From Inia geoffrensis (lineage: Eukaryota > Chordata > Mammalia > Artiodactyla > Iniidae), in contig CM070899.1 in NCBI GenBank assembly GCA_036417435.1, positions 170,529,494 through 170,593,493 of the forward strand: DNA of 64,000 nucleotides, written 5' to 3'. Position 1 is the stretch's first letter; each line of letters opens with the position of its first letter. Below, one piece after another: positions 1 to 11,314 of this stretch. Made by a program: the position numbers and the translations under genes. The notes beneath the pieces are model-generated. The model saw nothing but the letters and a program-made list of their open reading frames with translations. It was not told where the DNA came from and made no database searches.

Positions 1-540
1 ATGAATGGATAAAGAAGATGTGGTGTAGATATACAATGGAATATTATTTATCCACGGGAAAAGGAAATCATGCTGTTTGTGACAACATGGATGAAACTTG
101 AGGGCATTACACTAAATGAGATAAGTCAGACACAGAAGGACAAGTAGTGTATGATCTCACTTATATGTGAGAATCTAAAAAAGCTGAACTCATAGAAACA
201 GAGAGTTGAATGGTGGTTGCCAGAGGCTGGGGACAGAGGAAATAGGGCGATGTTGGCCAAACGGTACAAACTTCCAGTTATAACATGAATAAGCTCTGGG
301 GATCTAAAGTACAGCATGGTGACTACAGTTAACAGTACTGTATTATAAACTTGTTTAGAGAGTAGATCTTGTATGTTCGCACCATATGCACAACAAAAAG
401 GTAATTATATGAGGTGATGAAGGTGTTAACTAACCTCGCTATGGTAATCATTTCTCAATATATGTGTATCTGATCATCATGTTGTATGCCTTAAATCTGT
501 ACAATACTATTTGTCAATTATATCTCAATAAAATTGGGGG
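1..540 (+). mobile_element. L1 (L1M-type) 3' end fragment
   Basis: Diagnostic L1 3' UTR order: ATGAATGGATAAAGAAGATG, then GGAATATTATT, ACAACATGGATGAA, AAGTCAGACACAGAAGGACA, GGTGGTTGCCAGAGGCTGG, CTTCCAGTTATAA, and a terminal TCAATTATATCTCAATAAAA. It is non-coding and diverged. It enters from beyond the window and lies in intron 4 of APBB1IP, antisense to the gene. Confidence 0.9.
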
Positions 541-1399
541 GAAAAGAGCCTCTGTTCTATATGGATCACCAGTTTTCAAATAATTTTTATACAATAATCA
601 CACAATAGAGCAATGAGTAGGATTTAATACTTGATTTATATTTCATATTTGTTCATTCAAAAGGCATTGTAGGGACTTTCAGGGTTACTAGGGTCGTATT
701 TATGAATACTGATCATCACCCAGTACAACGAATGCAGAAGCCACAGGAAATAGAGCTAGGTTCTTACTGTAAAGTATTTTTTAAGTGGCTTACTCTAAGA
801 AAAAATCCTTAAAGCGCTCTTCTTGCATGGATGAGAGATATGAGTTAATGTCCCACGTAATGACAATATGAACTTCCCAAAAATCTATTAATATCAAGCA
901 CTCATCAGCTACCCACCCCATAACGCCCCTCCCAACTATGACCTTACACGTGATACATAGATATCTTTGCCCTACTGAATACGGCTGCCAAATTCAGCAA
1001 AATTCCATTTAGTTCAATTCTGAAATATGTAAGGAATGCCTTCTATTCTTTATGTACTGGACTAGGACCAGGGACACAGAAATGTATAAATCACTTCCAC
1101 AGTTCATACCAAGTTAATAAAACATGACCCCAAAAGGTTGAGTATTATCAGGGACAGTTGCATACAAATACAGATTTTAGCCAAACTATAACAGTTCCTG
1201 AATATGGCCCTAATATGTTCTTTATACACACCAATGTGTCCTTTTATGGAGACTCTGGCTTTGCAATGAACACATCTGGGATCCCTGTTTCTTAGAGTCT
1301 CAGAGCTCTGGGCATACAAACTTGAATGTAACCGCCACTCTGAAGAAGGTCAGAGATCTTGGGTAGCAGAGGTCAAGAGTCCTGACCCCACGGACTTAC
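541..1399. other. Intron 4 sequence without recognised feature
   Basis: AT-rich, apparently unique intronic DNA between an L1 end and coding exon 4. Short open frames here have no coding character. I see no confident repeat. Confidence 0.5.
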
Positions 1400-1692
1400 C
1401 TGAGAGAGAGGTTCAGGAGCGGGTGGTGGCAAAGGAAGGTCTAACATGGGATCAGCTGGTGGAGGAGGTAAGTCATCCTCATATTGGCTAATACTCGGTG
1501 CAGCAACATTTGCTGCGTAACCAAGAGAGGCTGCACCACTGAAGCTTGGTATATCCAGAGATGCTGAATGAGGTCGGCTCTGAGAGGACTCCTTCTGGGC
1601 CTGGATTGTCCTCTGCTCAGCTTCTCTTATGTCTGCTACCAGATCCGCCATGAGAGCATCTAAGTCTTGGTCTTCCAGTGCATTTAAGGACT
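1400..1692 (-). CDS. APBB1IP: APBB1IP coding exon 4 (RIAM residues 54-151)
   Basis: A 293-nt exon. Its first two bases complete the Glu codon split by a phase-1 intron, and it ends in phase 0 after PLSQ. The acceptor reads CCCTATCAG and the donor CAG|GTAAGT, both canonical. It encodes the second talin-binding helix (about residues 56-75, NALEDQDLDALMADLVADI), then a Gln/Ser-rich linker, then two proline-rich stretches, DLPPPP (127-132) and PLPPPAPEP (140-148). The first is of the kind that Ena/VASP EVH1 domains recognise in this family. The frame stays open past the donor for a few codons (SPWGQDS), which is intron read-through and not protein. The next exon, expected to start with the acidic EEEEAQ stretch known from other mammals, lies outside the window. 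Confidence 0.96.
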
Positions 1693-1778
1693 CTGATAGG
1701 GAAAATCACGTTAATGGTCAAGACGACAATTTGCACCTAGAAAAACTTAATGAAGGTCATTTTAAAGAGTACTGAGTA

Positions 1779-2093
1779 CTGGTTGCAAGGGGCTGGTGTG
1801 GGGGAAATAGGAAGAGGTTGGTAAAAGGGTATGAACTTTCAGTTATAAGGCAAGTAAGGTCTGAGGATCTAAGTATAACATGATGACTACAGTTGATAAC
1901 ACTGTATGGTATAATTGAAATTTGCTGGAAGAGTAGAACTTAAATGTTCTCACTAAAAAAAATAAAGAACAGGTGAGGTGATGGATGTGTTAACTAACTT
2001 GATAGGGGGAATCCTTACACAATGTATATGCACACCAAATCATCACACTGTACACTTTAGATATCTTACAATTTTGTCAATTAAACCTCAATC
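1779..2093 (+). mobile_element. L1 (L1M-type) 3' UTR fragment
   Basis: Matches the same L1 3' end as at position 1: GGTTGCAAGGGGCTGG, CTTTCAGTTATAAG, GTACTGTATG-like block, GTGTTAACTAACTTGAT, then TCAATTAAACCTCAAT. A CHR SINE splits its terminal part; the tail seems to resume at about 2387 with TCTCAATAAAGCT. Confidence 0.8.
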
Positions 2094-2386
2094 GGGACTT
2101 CCCTGGTGGTGCAGTGGTTAAGAATCCACCTGCCAATGCAGGGGACACGGGTTTGATCCCTCGTCCAGGAAGATCCCACGTGCCACAGAGCAACTAAGCC
2201 CATGCGCCACAACTACTGAAGCCCGCGCACCTAGAGCCCGTGCTCCGCAACAAGAGAAGCCACCGCAATGAGAGGCCCAGGCACCGCAAGGAAGAGCAGC
2301 CCCTGCTCACCACAACTAACGAAAGCCCATGCACAGCAATGAAGACCCAACACAGCCAAAAAAATTAATTAATTAACTTAAAAAAA
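2094..2386 (+). mobile_element. CHR SINE, long older type
   Basis: Starts GGGACTTCCCTGGTGGTGCA, has a tRNA-like B box (GGTTTGATCCC) and the extended body with AACAAGAGAAGCCACCGCAA and GAAGACCCAACACAGCC, ending in an AAAAATTAATTAATT tail. Inserted in the L1 3' end. Confidence 0.9.
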
Positions 2387-2409
2387 TCTCAATAAAGCTA
2401 AAAAAATCT

Positions 2410-2475
2410 CTTCCCTACAAAAAAAAAAAAAAAAAAGAAAGAAAGAAAAAGAAAGAAGAGAAAAGAAAAAAAATG
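2410..2475 (+). repeat. A-rich / GAAA simple repeat
   Basis: Poly-A followed by AAAGAAAGAAAG-like purine-rich repeats, probably the A tail of the older L1. Confidence 0.8.
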
Positions 2476-2479
2476 GGGG

Positions 2480-3350
2480 AATGTCTTCCCTACATTGGGA
2501 CCTCACAGGTCAGCTATAAAGTCAACTCCAAGCACCTGATTAGATGCCTAAGTAGAGAATTCTTGTACATTCTGGTGCAAGATCTTAGAGTTTTACAAAG
2601 TAGGGGAGGGGAGAGGCTGGAAAATTCTCCCCAGGTCTTTGGAGGGCAGACAGAGCACCACTGATAAATATACTTGGAAGAAAGTAGGTCTCCACCAACT
2701 GGGATTTATTTAATATGCCTTGAGACTTGGGGTGAGGGCAGAGTTTCTGTGGGCACACCATCCAACTACAGGAACTCTCACATCACAAAAAGAGCAGTTA
2801 ATGATAAATATTCAATAGCAGGAAATAAAGCACCAAGGGGGTTAAGGAATGAAAAAAAAATTTTTTTAATTGGGATTAAGTGGTAAAGACTTCATAAGAC
2901 AGTGAGCTGGGAGTTAACTCTTAAAGGAAAGGGCATACCCGAATTTTCACAGTGAGGGTGAGGGAGGACGATTTTCACTGGAATTTCTTCCACGTGAGAG
3001 ATTACTGGGGAGATAAGACCTGGGATCCTGAAAGCTGATTAGGCCACTTGGCATACAGGGAGCTGTGGCCGAGAGTCGTGTTGCTACAGCACTTTGTCCA
3101 TCAGGCAGTCACCGGATGGTGAGTGTGATGAACAAAGTATGGGCAAGGTGGAAGTGATCATGAGGGGGAGAATTCTAGCTGCTGTGTGCAGCGTGAACTG
3201 GATTGAGGAAATGTGGGCAGGGGAAATGAAGCCCTCTCAGAAACAAATGAGCAGAAAGCATGGTGAAATCATTTATTGCCAAACATCATCAGCATAAACA
3301 CCATGTAGCATATTACATTAATGCCAACAGTTCTATGTACAGCACTTGGA
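2480..3350. other. Intron 3 sequence without recognised feature
   Basis: Non-coding intronic DNA. Parts such as 2620-2960 have the texture of an old LTR or DNA element, but I cannot name one. No splice-site-flanked open frame with protein similarity is visible. Confidence 0.4.
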
Positions 3351-3368
3351 CTGAAGTTTGGATCTCTT

Positions 3369-3581
3369 TTTTTTTTTTTTTTTTTTTTTGCGGTACACGG
3401 GCCTCTCACTGCTGTGGCCTCTCCCGCTGAGGAGCACAGGCTCCAGGCGCGCAGGCTCAGCGGCCATGGCTCACGGGCCCAGCCGCTCCGCGGCATGTGG
3501 GATCTTCCCGGACCAGGGCACGAACCTGTGTCCCCTGCATCGGCAGGCGGACTCTCAACCACTGCGCCACCAGGGAAGCCC
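3369..3581 (-). mobile_element. CHR-2 SINE, young copy
   Basis: Minus-orientation copy: poly-T, GCGGTACACGGGCCTCTCAC, through to GCGCCACCAGGGAAGCCC. Flanked by a perfect 17-nt target-site duplication, TGAAGTTTGGATCTCTT at 3352-3368 and 3582-3598. Same strand as APBB1IP, in intron 3. Confidence 0.97.
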
Positions 3582-3599
3582 TGAAGTTTGGATCTCTTA

Positions 3600-5270
3600 A
3601 CCGGGTAAAAAGCATTTTCCTTCTAAGCCACCACTGTTTTGCATATAGCTTTTCATAAAATTAAGTGAAATTTTAAAAATCTCAGAGAAAATATGTGTAG
3701 AACTAATGAAGCATATTCCTAATTTTCTAGTGTCATCAGTTACATTGTGACTGTAGACATATAGCAAATGATTTTAATCCTTTATAAAAATTTTAGAGAC
3801 GAAATTCCCACAGTAACACATATAGTAACAATTTCCAAAGCAAATTATAATCCTCAACATATTGGTATGGGATTGAGTGATAAAGAATTGGGGATTCTGT
3901 TCAGAAGTTTATCGTTAACTCGCCAAATAACTTTGGGTGAAGTATTTTTTGACTCCTTTTTAAGCAATGTTTTAAGGGAAGACAGTAAAAAAAAAAAATC
4001 TATTCCTACTGTAATTCCCAACAAATTTAATTTTCAGTACATATCAGTACTTTCTTAATGGTCTTGTCTCCTTAATGACACGAGTTTCTTGTTAGTGTCT
4101 TTTATCATGACTATGTTTATGTATTGCTGGGTTTCTTGGATTCTGACATTTTCAGTAATTTTTTGATACTAGGTAAGAAGTGCTTCGAAAGCATTAGCTG
4201 AGCTTACTACAACTAAACTACTGATTAAATTTTAATGGAACTGATTATTCAGCTGTTATGAGTGTGTCAGGCAAATCTGCACTGTTCATATATGCAAGTA
4301 TATGTTCTCCATTAACGTCATAATTTGACAGAAGTGTGTTGGTTTTCTGAAACTTCATGAATGTTACCATCATTCCATTCCATGCAGTGGAAACGACTGA
4401 CAGAAATAACAAGTTTATACGGAAAACAGAAAAGAGGGTGGGAAAAAGAGGAAATCAGAAGAGACGTACTATAATTTATCAAGATACAGGTATTCAAACC
4501 TTAAGGGTTTAATCTAAAAATTATGAAAATGACAGAAACAAAGGAACCCAGTGAGTGGTGGAAATAAAACTTGGAACTCTGGATTCCTGTAACTGGGCTT
4601 CTCTATTATTTTGTTCTTTATTCTTTTGGTTGGCACTGCAAGTCTTTGGAAAATCTTTTCCAAGAGCTGCAGTGAATTCTCATTAATTTGGAAGCAATCA
4701 CTTCAAGATTCACTGTAATTGGAGTAGCACATGGGCTAAAGATTGTCACGGCACTAAGTAGGAAGAGACATTTTTGTTAATAAAATATGACGAACTTCAG
4801 GGGACTAAAATGTCAAATAGAGCAAATACACTATATTATATATTAAATATATATTAATTAAAATATATTTTGAAGCTTCTATTCATATATTCTCAATCAT
4901 TATGAAATGGGCAGTTCATTAATATCCTCGAAGGGACATTTCCTTATTAATATTTGCTTCTACTACTGTACCTTATTACTGTAACGGCTTAGGAGCAAGA
5001 AGAAACTCTCTGTTTTTTTAAAAAAAAAATTAGAAAGCTTTGAGACTTTCAGCAAATCCAGGATAGTGTTCCTTTTCATTACAGGCAAAAATATCTTCTT
5101 GGCCTCTCAATTCAATCCAAACAGCAGCCCTCAATCTGAATGAAATCCAGAACTTTAAAAATTATACTTGTCATGATGTCCAAGTTCCTTAAATTTTGTT
5201 TTCAGATTACAGCTGTGTACAGATTTTAGTCATTGCTATCATTTCAAATTACTTAAGGAAAGAAATGATA
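3600..5270. other. Intron 3 sequence, no confident feature
   Basis: AT-rich and apparently unique. It contains a long A/T tract at about 4830-4870. Open frames (for example 3768-4058) carry no recognisable domain. Confidence 0.5.
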
Positions 5271-5275
5271 CTCAC

Positions 5276-5363
5276 CATTTAAATCCTTAAACCCCACACT
5301 GTAGTTAAATTCAGCTCTGGGCAGTTTAGGTTCTGGAGGAGGGAGAGTGTCGACTCCTAAACT
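5276..5363 (-). CDS. APBB1IP: APBB1IP coding exon 3 (RIAM residues 25-53)
   Basis: An 88-nt exon encoding 29 residues, beginning SLGVDTLPPPEPK and ending SVGFKDLN, plus the first base of the following Glu codon (phase 1 at its 3' end). The acceptor is TTTTCGCAG, preceded by a G-rich and rather weak pyrimidine tract; the donor is AATG|GTGAGT-like and canonical. The peptide finishes the first talin-binding segment and contains the LPPP motif and the conserved RAEFNYSVGF block of RIAM and lamellipodin relatives. The reading frame joins perfectly on both sides with exons 2 and 4, which is the main evidence that this is a working exon and not a retrocopy. Confidence 0.96.
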
Positions 5364-5479
5364 CTGCGAAAACGGATCCCAACCCCCAAAGTTATTCATG
5401 ATACTAATATGTTTGCAGTGCAACTTAATCATTAAGTAAAGAATCATTTGCTGCTTATACATGTTCTCTTTAAATATGT

Positions 5480-7430
5480 TCTCTAAAAACTGTATTCCTA
5501 CTTGAACATGCTTTAGATGATATTTTTTTTCCTACAGAAAATGACAAGTTAAATTATAACAAGCTAAAAATTATTCTAGAAGGTGCATCTTGAGACAAAA
5601 CAGGTCAAATGATGAGAGTGAGGTTGTTCATTTTTAGAGACAACAAAAAATTTCTGGGAATGAAGCACCGTGACACATACACTACATATAATTCATAAGG
5701 ATTTAAGTTATGACATCAAAGAAAGGAATTGTTTAGTCACTTGAAGATAAGAGCTGTTTCAGGATGCAATCTGTTATTACACAGTAAAATGTTAATGCTG
5801 TTACTCTTATTTAATAAAGTTGTAAAAAAGAAATTAAGCCACAGTAAGTTACTAATTTTGTAAATAACATTATTTTCTAATTGATAAAGTGACTGCTTGT
5901 ATGATTTAAAAGCTAATATTTAAAAATATTCTTACAGCCATAGTTTGAGAAGTGATTTCACCTGTTCTGAAACATGAATGTTTCCATGACAATGAGTACA
6001 TTCTTTGATGTTAATTTGATTTAATAAGTAATATCCTTGTTCATGTCTTAAATTTCTAAAGGAAACCAATCATTATAGGTTTGAGAATAAATTAATGAGA
6101 TATCATCAGTTATACGTAGAAAAAAAAGGCCATTAATCAAGAAGAAGTTAAAAAAAAATGAACCCAATCAAGTTAGAATCAAGGATAAAATGTAGGGAAA
6201 AGTGACTGCAACTCCAGAATTCATTCTAAAAACCAGAATGAGCTTGCAAAAATTGCCAAGAAAGGGGGAGGTTGATGGAGAAACTACGGGGCAAATACCA
6301 AAAAAAAAAAAATTTAGTGAAAAAAAGTACAAAGAAATTCATTAACTAGTTGGTTTTTAAATGCTATAACTGGGAAGTATAACATCACAATTAGGGTTGC
6401 CAACTCATTTTTTTCTCAGGAATATAATTTACTAGGCTACTTACAGAAATTAGAAGTAGTTCTCTAACAAAACATGAATGCCTGAATGTGTAACATAACA
6501 GGCTTTGAGTAAAATACAGAGAGAGGGAAAGGAGAGAGAGGAAACATCAAAGAAAGTTTTAGGAAGGAACTCCTTCAATCATAGTTTTAGCCAAGCAAAC
6601 CCTGTGACCCCACTCACCTGAGCGCAATAAAGAAAGATCAAAACCCAGAAAGGCCTTCAGTGAAGGCAGATCCAAGACACTCTAAGGGGCCCTCTTCCTA
6701 CTCTTGAGTTAGAGTAACAACACTCAACTATGAAAATCCCAGACTCTGACCAATCAGAATAATCATTCCTCTATGGAGCTGAAGTGAGTGAATGGACAAA
6801 GAGACCACAGATGTTCATTAAACCCTCCCCCTTCATGGGAGGAAAAGGGTCCTCTGATTTATAGAAATGTGGCTTCCATCCTAACACTCCCTGGTTATTA
6901 GTCAGCACCCTTTTCTCTAAGCCTGTCGTCTCACATTTTGTCTCTTCTTTCATAGAATCTAAACCTTCTTGAATTTTATACGGAATATAAAGTAGATGCT
7001 AACTAACATTGATTTATTTTTCCTAAAATAAATACTTAAAAAAACATAGATTATTCTTCATTTACTTTGTAGAAAACTTTAAGATTTTTAAATCATATTG
7101 AGGAATACTGGATGATTCTTATTTTAGTGCTTCATGCAGAAGGCGATGAGCTGACTAGTCTTTACATAAAGGTAACTGCAGGGGAAATTGTTTAGTGGTA
7201 GTGGTTGTGGAAGGTTTGCTTGGGGAAAATTCCTCCACTGGCGAAATATCTGAACACGATGAGCGTGAAAATTGCCGTAACAGAATGTACATGTGACCCA
7301 GGCATTCAATTAACTGAACTCAGAAGGGTAAAAACAGGAAAAAAGGTTTATTTTCTCCCCTACCACTGTTACATCAGGAATATATAATATTGTCAATTTC
7401 CAGTCTTTTTAAAAAGATAGCTCTTGTCAT
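5480..7430. other. Intron 2 sequence, no confident feature
   Basis: AT-rich intronic DNA with short A runs (6120-6160, 6298-6312). I see no clear repeat or coding exon. Confidence 0.5.
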
Positions 7431-7449
7431 ATTAAAATCAAATTCTGTA

Positions 7450-7570
7450 ACCCCATTTTTTTCTTTTAATGTTTTTTACTTTGAAAAATGTCAAACAAGG
7501 CAGTGAAAAAACAGTACAATGGACAACTATATACCCTTCACCTACATCCATTTAACCCCATTTTTTTCTC
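7450..7570. mobile_element. Old LINE-derived fragment (tentative)
   Basis: GTCAAACAAGGCAGTG, then AGTACAATGGACAACTATAT and ACCCTTCACCTACATCCA resemble a widespread old mammalian L1M-type 3' segment that mentions AATGAACACCCATATACCC. It ends close to the exon 2 donor at 7597. Confidence 0.4.
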
Positions 7571-7597
7571 ATTTGAAAGTTAAGAAAGGGAATTTAC

Positions 7598-7669
7598 CTG
7601 GGTCAGGAGATCCATCTCTCCCAGCAAATTGCTGAACATTTGGTCTATATCTTCATTTGACTCACCCAT
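7598..7669 (-). CDS. APBB1IP: APBB1IP coding exon 2 with start codon (RIAM residues 1-24)
   Basis: A 72-nt exon of exactly 24 codons, from MGESNEDIDQ to EMDLLTQ. The splice acceptor TTCTTCCTTTTTCAG directly abuts the ATG at 7669, so the exon adds no 5' UTR of its own, and it ends at CAG|GTAAAT in phase 0. The encoded amphipathic helix (IDQMFSNLLGEMDLLTQ) is the first talin-binding site of RIAM, the short N-terminal helix that docks on talin. A plausible branch point, TATAAC with its A at 7691, lies 22 nt upstream of the exon. A CHR-2 SINE begins only 47 nt upstream of the exon, in the opposite orientation to the gene. Confidence 0.96.
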
Positions 7670-7715
7670 CTGAAAAAGGAAGAAATCCAGTTATAAACAA
7701 TCTAATAAAAGTCTG

Positions 7716-7912
7716 GGGCTTCCCTGGTGGCGCAGTGGTTGAGAGTCTGCCTGCCGATGCAGGGGACACGGGTTCGTGCCCCGGTCTGGGAGGATCCCAC
7801 ATGCCGCGGAGCAGCTGGGCCCATGAGCCATGGCCGCTGAGCCTGCGTGTCCGGAGCCTGTGCTCCGCAACGGGAGACGCCACAACAGTGAGAGGCCTGC
7901 GTACCGCAAAAA
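7716..7912 (+). mobile_element. CHR-2 SINE, 47 bp from exon 2
   Basis: Begins GGGCTTCCCTGGTGGCGCAG and ends at GTACCGC plus an A run. The flanks share AAAAGTCTG (7707-7715, repeated at about 7914-7922). The insertion is opposite in orientation to APBB1IP and only 47 nt upstream of the exon 2 acceptor, just outside the probable branch-point zone. Confidence 0.95.
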
Positions 7913-7922
7913 AAAAAAGTCT

Positions 7923-8590
7923 GATCCCCGGATAACTGTCCCATCTCTCTCTTTTCCCCAAAAGCCCCATAGACAGGCAAGTAAGTTAAGAAGAGAAGGT
8001 TGTAGAGAGGGAGGTGCATTTCACCCTGAAATTCCATGCCCGACCTCTCTGCAATTTGCTTGGTCCAAGATTGAACGGAACCCTAGTAACTGTCTCAGAC
8101 CAACAATTGGACTCTTTTTCCAGATGGAACTAGTCTCTTTGGGGCCAAGTGGACAACATTCAGGAATTCACATCACCATAGGACACCCTGATTGGAAAAG
8201 GAGAAAGCCTCAGGCCACAGGTGATGGCATCAGAGTCATGTAGAACTTCATTTCCATTTAAAAACCTACACAAAAATGATATGTCAGCGGTAAGATTATT
8301 TACCAAATGATTCCTTGCTTTACAAAGTTGTCTCTGAAACAGCAGCTTTTGACACATTTATTTGGAAATATTAGGGTGACAAACAGAACTAAAATGGCCA
8401 CACAATCAAGTGATGAGAGATGGAAATAAAACAAGTTTTACATTATAATCTTTCTCTACTTAAAGCGAGTGAAAGAACTGTCCAAGAGAGGAAAAGTGTT
8501 TCCATAAAGTGGGGTGGGGACGCCCTGGGAGGTGTACCTAGTCGCTCTCCTCCTGACATCGTTGGCAAAGCTGGATTAGGACATTAGGAG
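7923..8590. other. Intron 1, no confident feature
   Basis: Apparently unique intronic DNA with no recognised repeat or exon. Confidence 0.45.
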
Positions 8591-8705
8591 ACATGATTAT
8601 GAGGCTTAATTAGTAATGTGCTGTTTAGCAAAGGGACTCAACTGCTTCATCTGTAAGATGAGGAGTTTGCCGCAGATATTTCTTAGGGTCCCAAATGCTC
8701 TAAAA
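8590..8705 (+). mobile_element. MIR-like fragment
   Basis: GCAAAGGGACTCAACTGCTTCATCTGTAAGATGAGG resembles the MIR core (cattaacctcagtttcctcatctgtaaaatgggg), strongly diverged. Confidence 0.45.
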
Positions 8706-8789
8706 CACTAGAAGATTAGTACCAATTACAGCTCAAGCTAAGAAGTCTGGTGAGTGCAGCATGTATTATTTAAGCCAAACAATATTTAT

Positions 8790-9000
8790 ATGTATGTATG
8801 TGTGTGTTTGTTTTAATCATTTTATATGGAAACTTTTAAATATATACAAAAGTAAAGAGAATAATATAATGATTTTTATGTACCCAGTGTCCAGCTTTAA
8901 CAATGATCAACTCATGACTAATCTTTTTTATGTAGATACATATGTAGCACTAAAAGATTGTTGCTGTTGTTGTTGTTTTACCATAACCATAATACTATCA
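8790..9000 (+). mobile_element. Old LINE-derived fragment
   Basis: TATGGAAACTTTTAAATATATACAAAAGTA followed by TGTACCCAGTGTCCAGCTTTAACAATGATCAACTCATG matches a well-known mammalian L1M-like 3' segment; subfamily not assigned. A (TTG)n tract sits at 8959-8977. Confidence 0.5.
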
Positions 9001-9045
9001 TCTCTGCACACACACGTGTGTGTTTGCATTTTAAATAAATTATTT

Positions 9046-9338
9046 GGGACTTCCTTCATGATACAGTGGTTAAGAATCCACCTGCCAATGCAGGGGACAT
9101 GGGTTTGATCCCTGGTCCGAGAAGATCCCACATGCTGCAGAGCAACTAAGCACGTGTGCCACAACTACTGAAGCTCACGAGCCTAGAGCCCGTGCTCCAC
9201 AACGAGAGAAGCCACCACAATGAGAAGCCTGTACACCACAATGAGGAGCAGCCTCTGCTCACTGCAACTAGAGAAAGCCCACGTGCAGCAACGAAGACCC
9301 AACACAGCCAACATAAATGAACAAATAAATAAAATAAA
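9046..9338 (+). mobile_element. CHR SINE, long older type
   Basis: GGGACTTCCTTCATGATACA start with a diverged A box, B box GGTTTGATCCC, extended body with CACCACAATGAGAAG, and a terminal CAACACAGCC plus AAATAAATAAAAT tail. Flanks AAATAAATTATTTG and AAATAAATGATCTG look like a decayed target-site duplication. Confidence 0.9.
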
Positions 9339-9349
9339 TGATCTGAGTT

Positions 9350-9866
9350 GCCAAGATTTGGAAGCAACCTATGCGTCCATCAACAGATGAATGGATAAAG
9401 AAGATGTGGTACATATATACAATGGAATACTACTGAGTCATAAAAAAGAATGCAATTTTGACCTTTGCAGTGACATGGATGGACTTGGAGGGCATTATGT
9501 TAACTGAAATAAGTCTGACGGAGAAAGACAAATAGTGTATGATATCACTTGTATGTGTAATATGAAAAATACAAGAAACTAGTGAATAAAACAAAAAAGC
9601 AGACTCACAGATATAGAGAACAAACTAGTGGTTACCAGTGGGGAGAGGGAAGGGGGAGGGGCAATATAGGGGGAGGGGATTAAGAAATACAAACCATTAG
9701 GTATAAAATAAGCTACAAGGATAAATTGTACAACACAGGGAATATAGCTAATACTTCATAATAACTACAAATGGAGTATAACCTTTAAAAATTGTCAATC
9801 ACTATATTGTACACCTGTAACTTACATAATATTGTGCAGCAACCATACTTCAGTAAAAAAATTATT
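9350..9866 (+). mobile_element. L1 3' end fragment
   Basis: GGAAGCAACCTATGCGTCCA, ATGAATGGATAAAGAAGATG, ACTGAGTCATAAAAAAGAATG, and ends with GTACACCTGTAACTTACATA and a CAATATT-type terminus. Typical cetartiodactyl L1 3' UTR, non-coding. Confidence 0.9.
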
Positions 9867-9869
9867 TGG

Positions 9870-11310
9870 CTAAAATAGGCAGAGCCAGATCTATCTTTCC
9901 TTGAATAAATCATCTTGAAAACTTACAGTTCTCCCTTTACCGTAACTTCAAACTAATACTCGAGCAATAATACTTTTTCATATTTAATAGCTTTAGCTAA
10001 TCAGGGGTTCTCTCTTTATAAAATGTGTATATAAAAGACCTTTCTCATACTGGCTCTGCTTACTTAAAACTGACCTGAATAATTTTTTAAAAACCCAATT
10101 CTTGAAAGTACAGAGATGTGGTGATGATAATGATGATGATGATGAACAGAATTATCTAGCACTTAACCATGTTCCAAGAACTGATCTACAAGCTGGGTTG
10201 ATATTAACAGTAAACACCCAGAATGGCACTGACACTGAGAAATCAGAAGGAATGAGGGCTGTAAAAACCATCTGGAGTGAATTAGTGCATATCCTCCAAA
10301 TATCCAACCTGCAAAGCTAGTGTTCAATCTTCCCATATTATCTTCAATAGTTATCTTCACTTTACATCACTTAGGAAAGCTTCTGGCTTAATTTTCCCAT
10401 CGTATGTTTTCCCCTCTCCCAATTTTAAGAAGGAACAACTCTTTTTTCCATGTACAACTTTACCACCTTCGCTGAAGATGAGATGAGGATTGAGAGTATT
10501 TTCCAACTGAAAATAACTCTTTCTTTGCTCTCCTCCTAGGCTCTCTCTCCAGTGAAACATAAAAGCCTCTCTGAGCTATATAGTTCCTGAGTACATTCAA
10601 TAGTCATTTCAAGTTTTCAGTTGTGCATGTTTTATATTGGGAGGGAGAATATTTGAATTGCTATGATTGTTAATTTTCCAGAACCTCCTATCTGGCTTCC
10701 AGTGGAGGAGGTATCTTGCAGGAGCATGGGGAAGCTACAAAACTGGGTTGACCAGGAAGGGACAGGAAGGGGACTTCACTCAAACAAAAGAAGTCTGATA
10801 CGATGGGACAAGCCCACTTCTAAGTAGCAGACACACCTGAAAGACTCAGGTGAACATACACATGGGACAGGGAGGCACGTGTTTGAGTCTGATGAAGCTA
10901 TTCAGTGAGTGCTCAGGGTCAAACCACACAAGGTAGGCAGATGAGCCCTCAGGTACAGAAATGACAGGTAAGGCAGACACTGCAGGTGTGGGTCTATGTG
11001 TGTAGGTCTAAGAGGTAGGAAGGATTCAAACAGCATCAGTGAAGAAAGGATGGAAGAATTTCATCCCATTCTATGTGGATTGTTGGGTTTAGTGTTTATC
11101 ATAGTCAGAGAAGGAAAAAGAGATGCAGGTGGGCCCTGCCTCTGGTTGAGGAGGGAAGTCAATGCTAGGATCCACTCACATATGGTTTTAATTCCCTCCC
11201 AGTTGCTTATAAAGTATCTGAATCATACTCTCCCTTCTTCAAATTACCTACAAAATAGAGGAAAGAAAAGATTTAAGTCAACAAAGTACTCATGGTTTCA
11301 AAAAGTGTCC
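9870..11310. other. Intron 1, mostly unique
   Basis: No confident repeat, apart from a short GAT-type microsatellite at about 10120-10145 and a weak MIR-like stretch after it. No coding exon seen. Confidence 0.45.
10120..10146 (+). repeat. (GAT)n microsatellite
   Basis: About eight GAT units with one AAT interruption. Confidence 0.85.
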
Positions 11311-11314
11311 CTTC

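Noticed and set aside
2094..2386. tRNA-like A and B boxes in the SINEs
   Set aside because: The heads derive from tRNA-Glu but cannot fold into a complete tRNA cloverleaf and carry a long unrelated body; they are retroposons and not tRNA genes.
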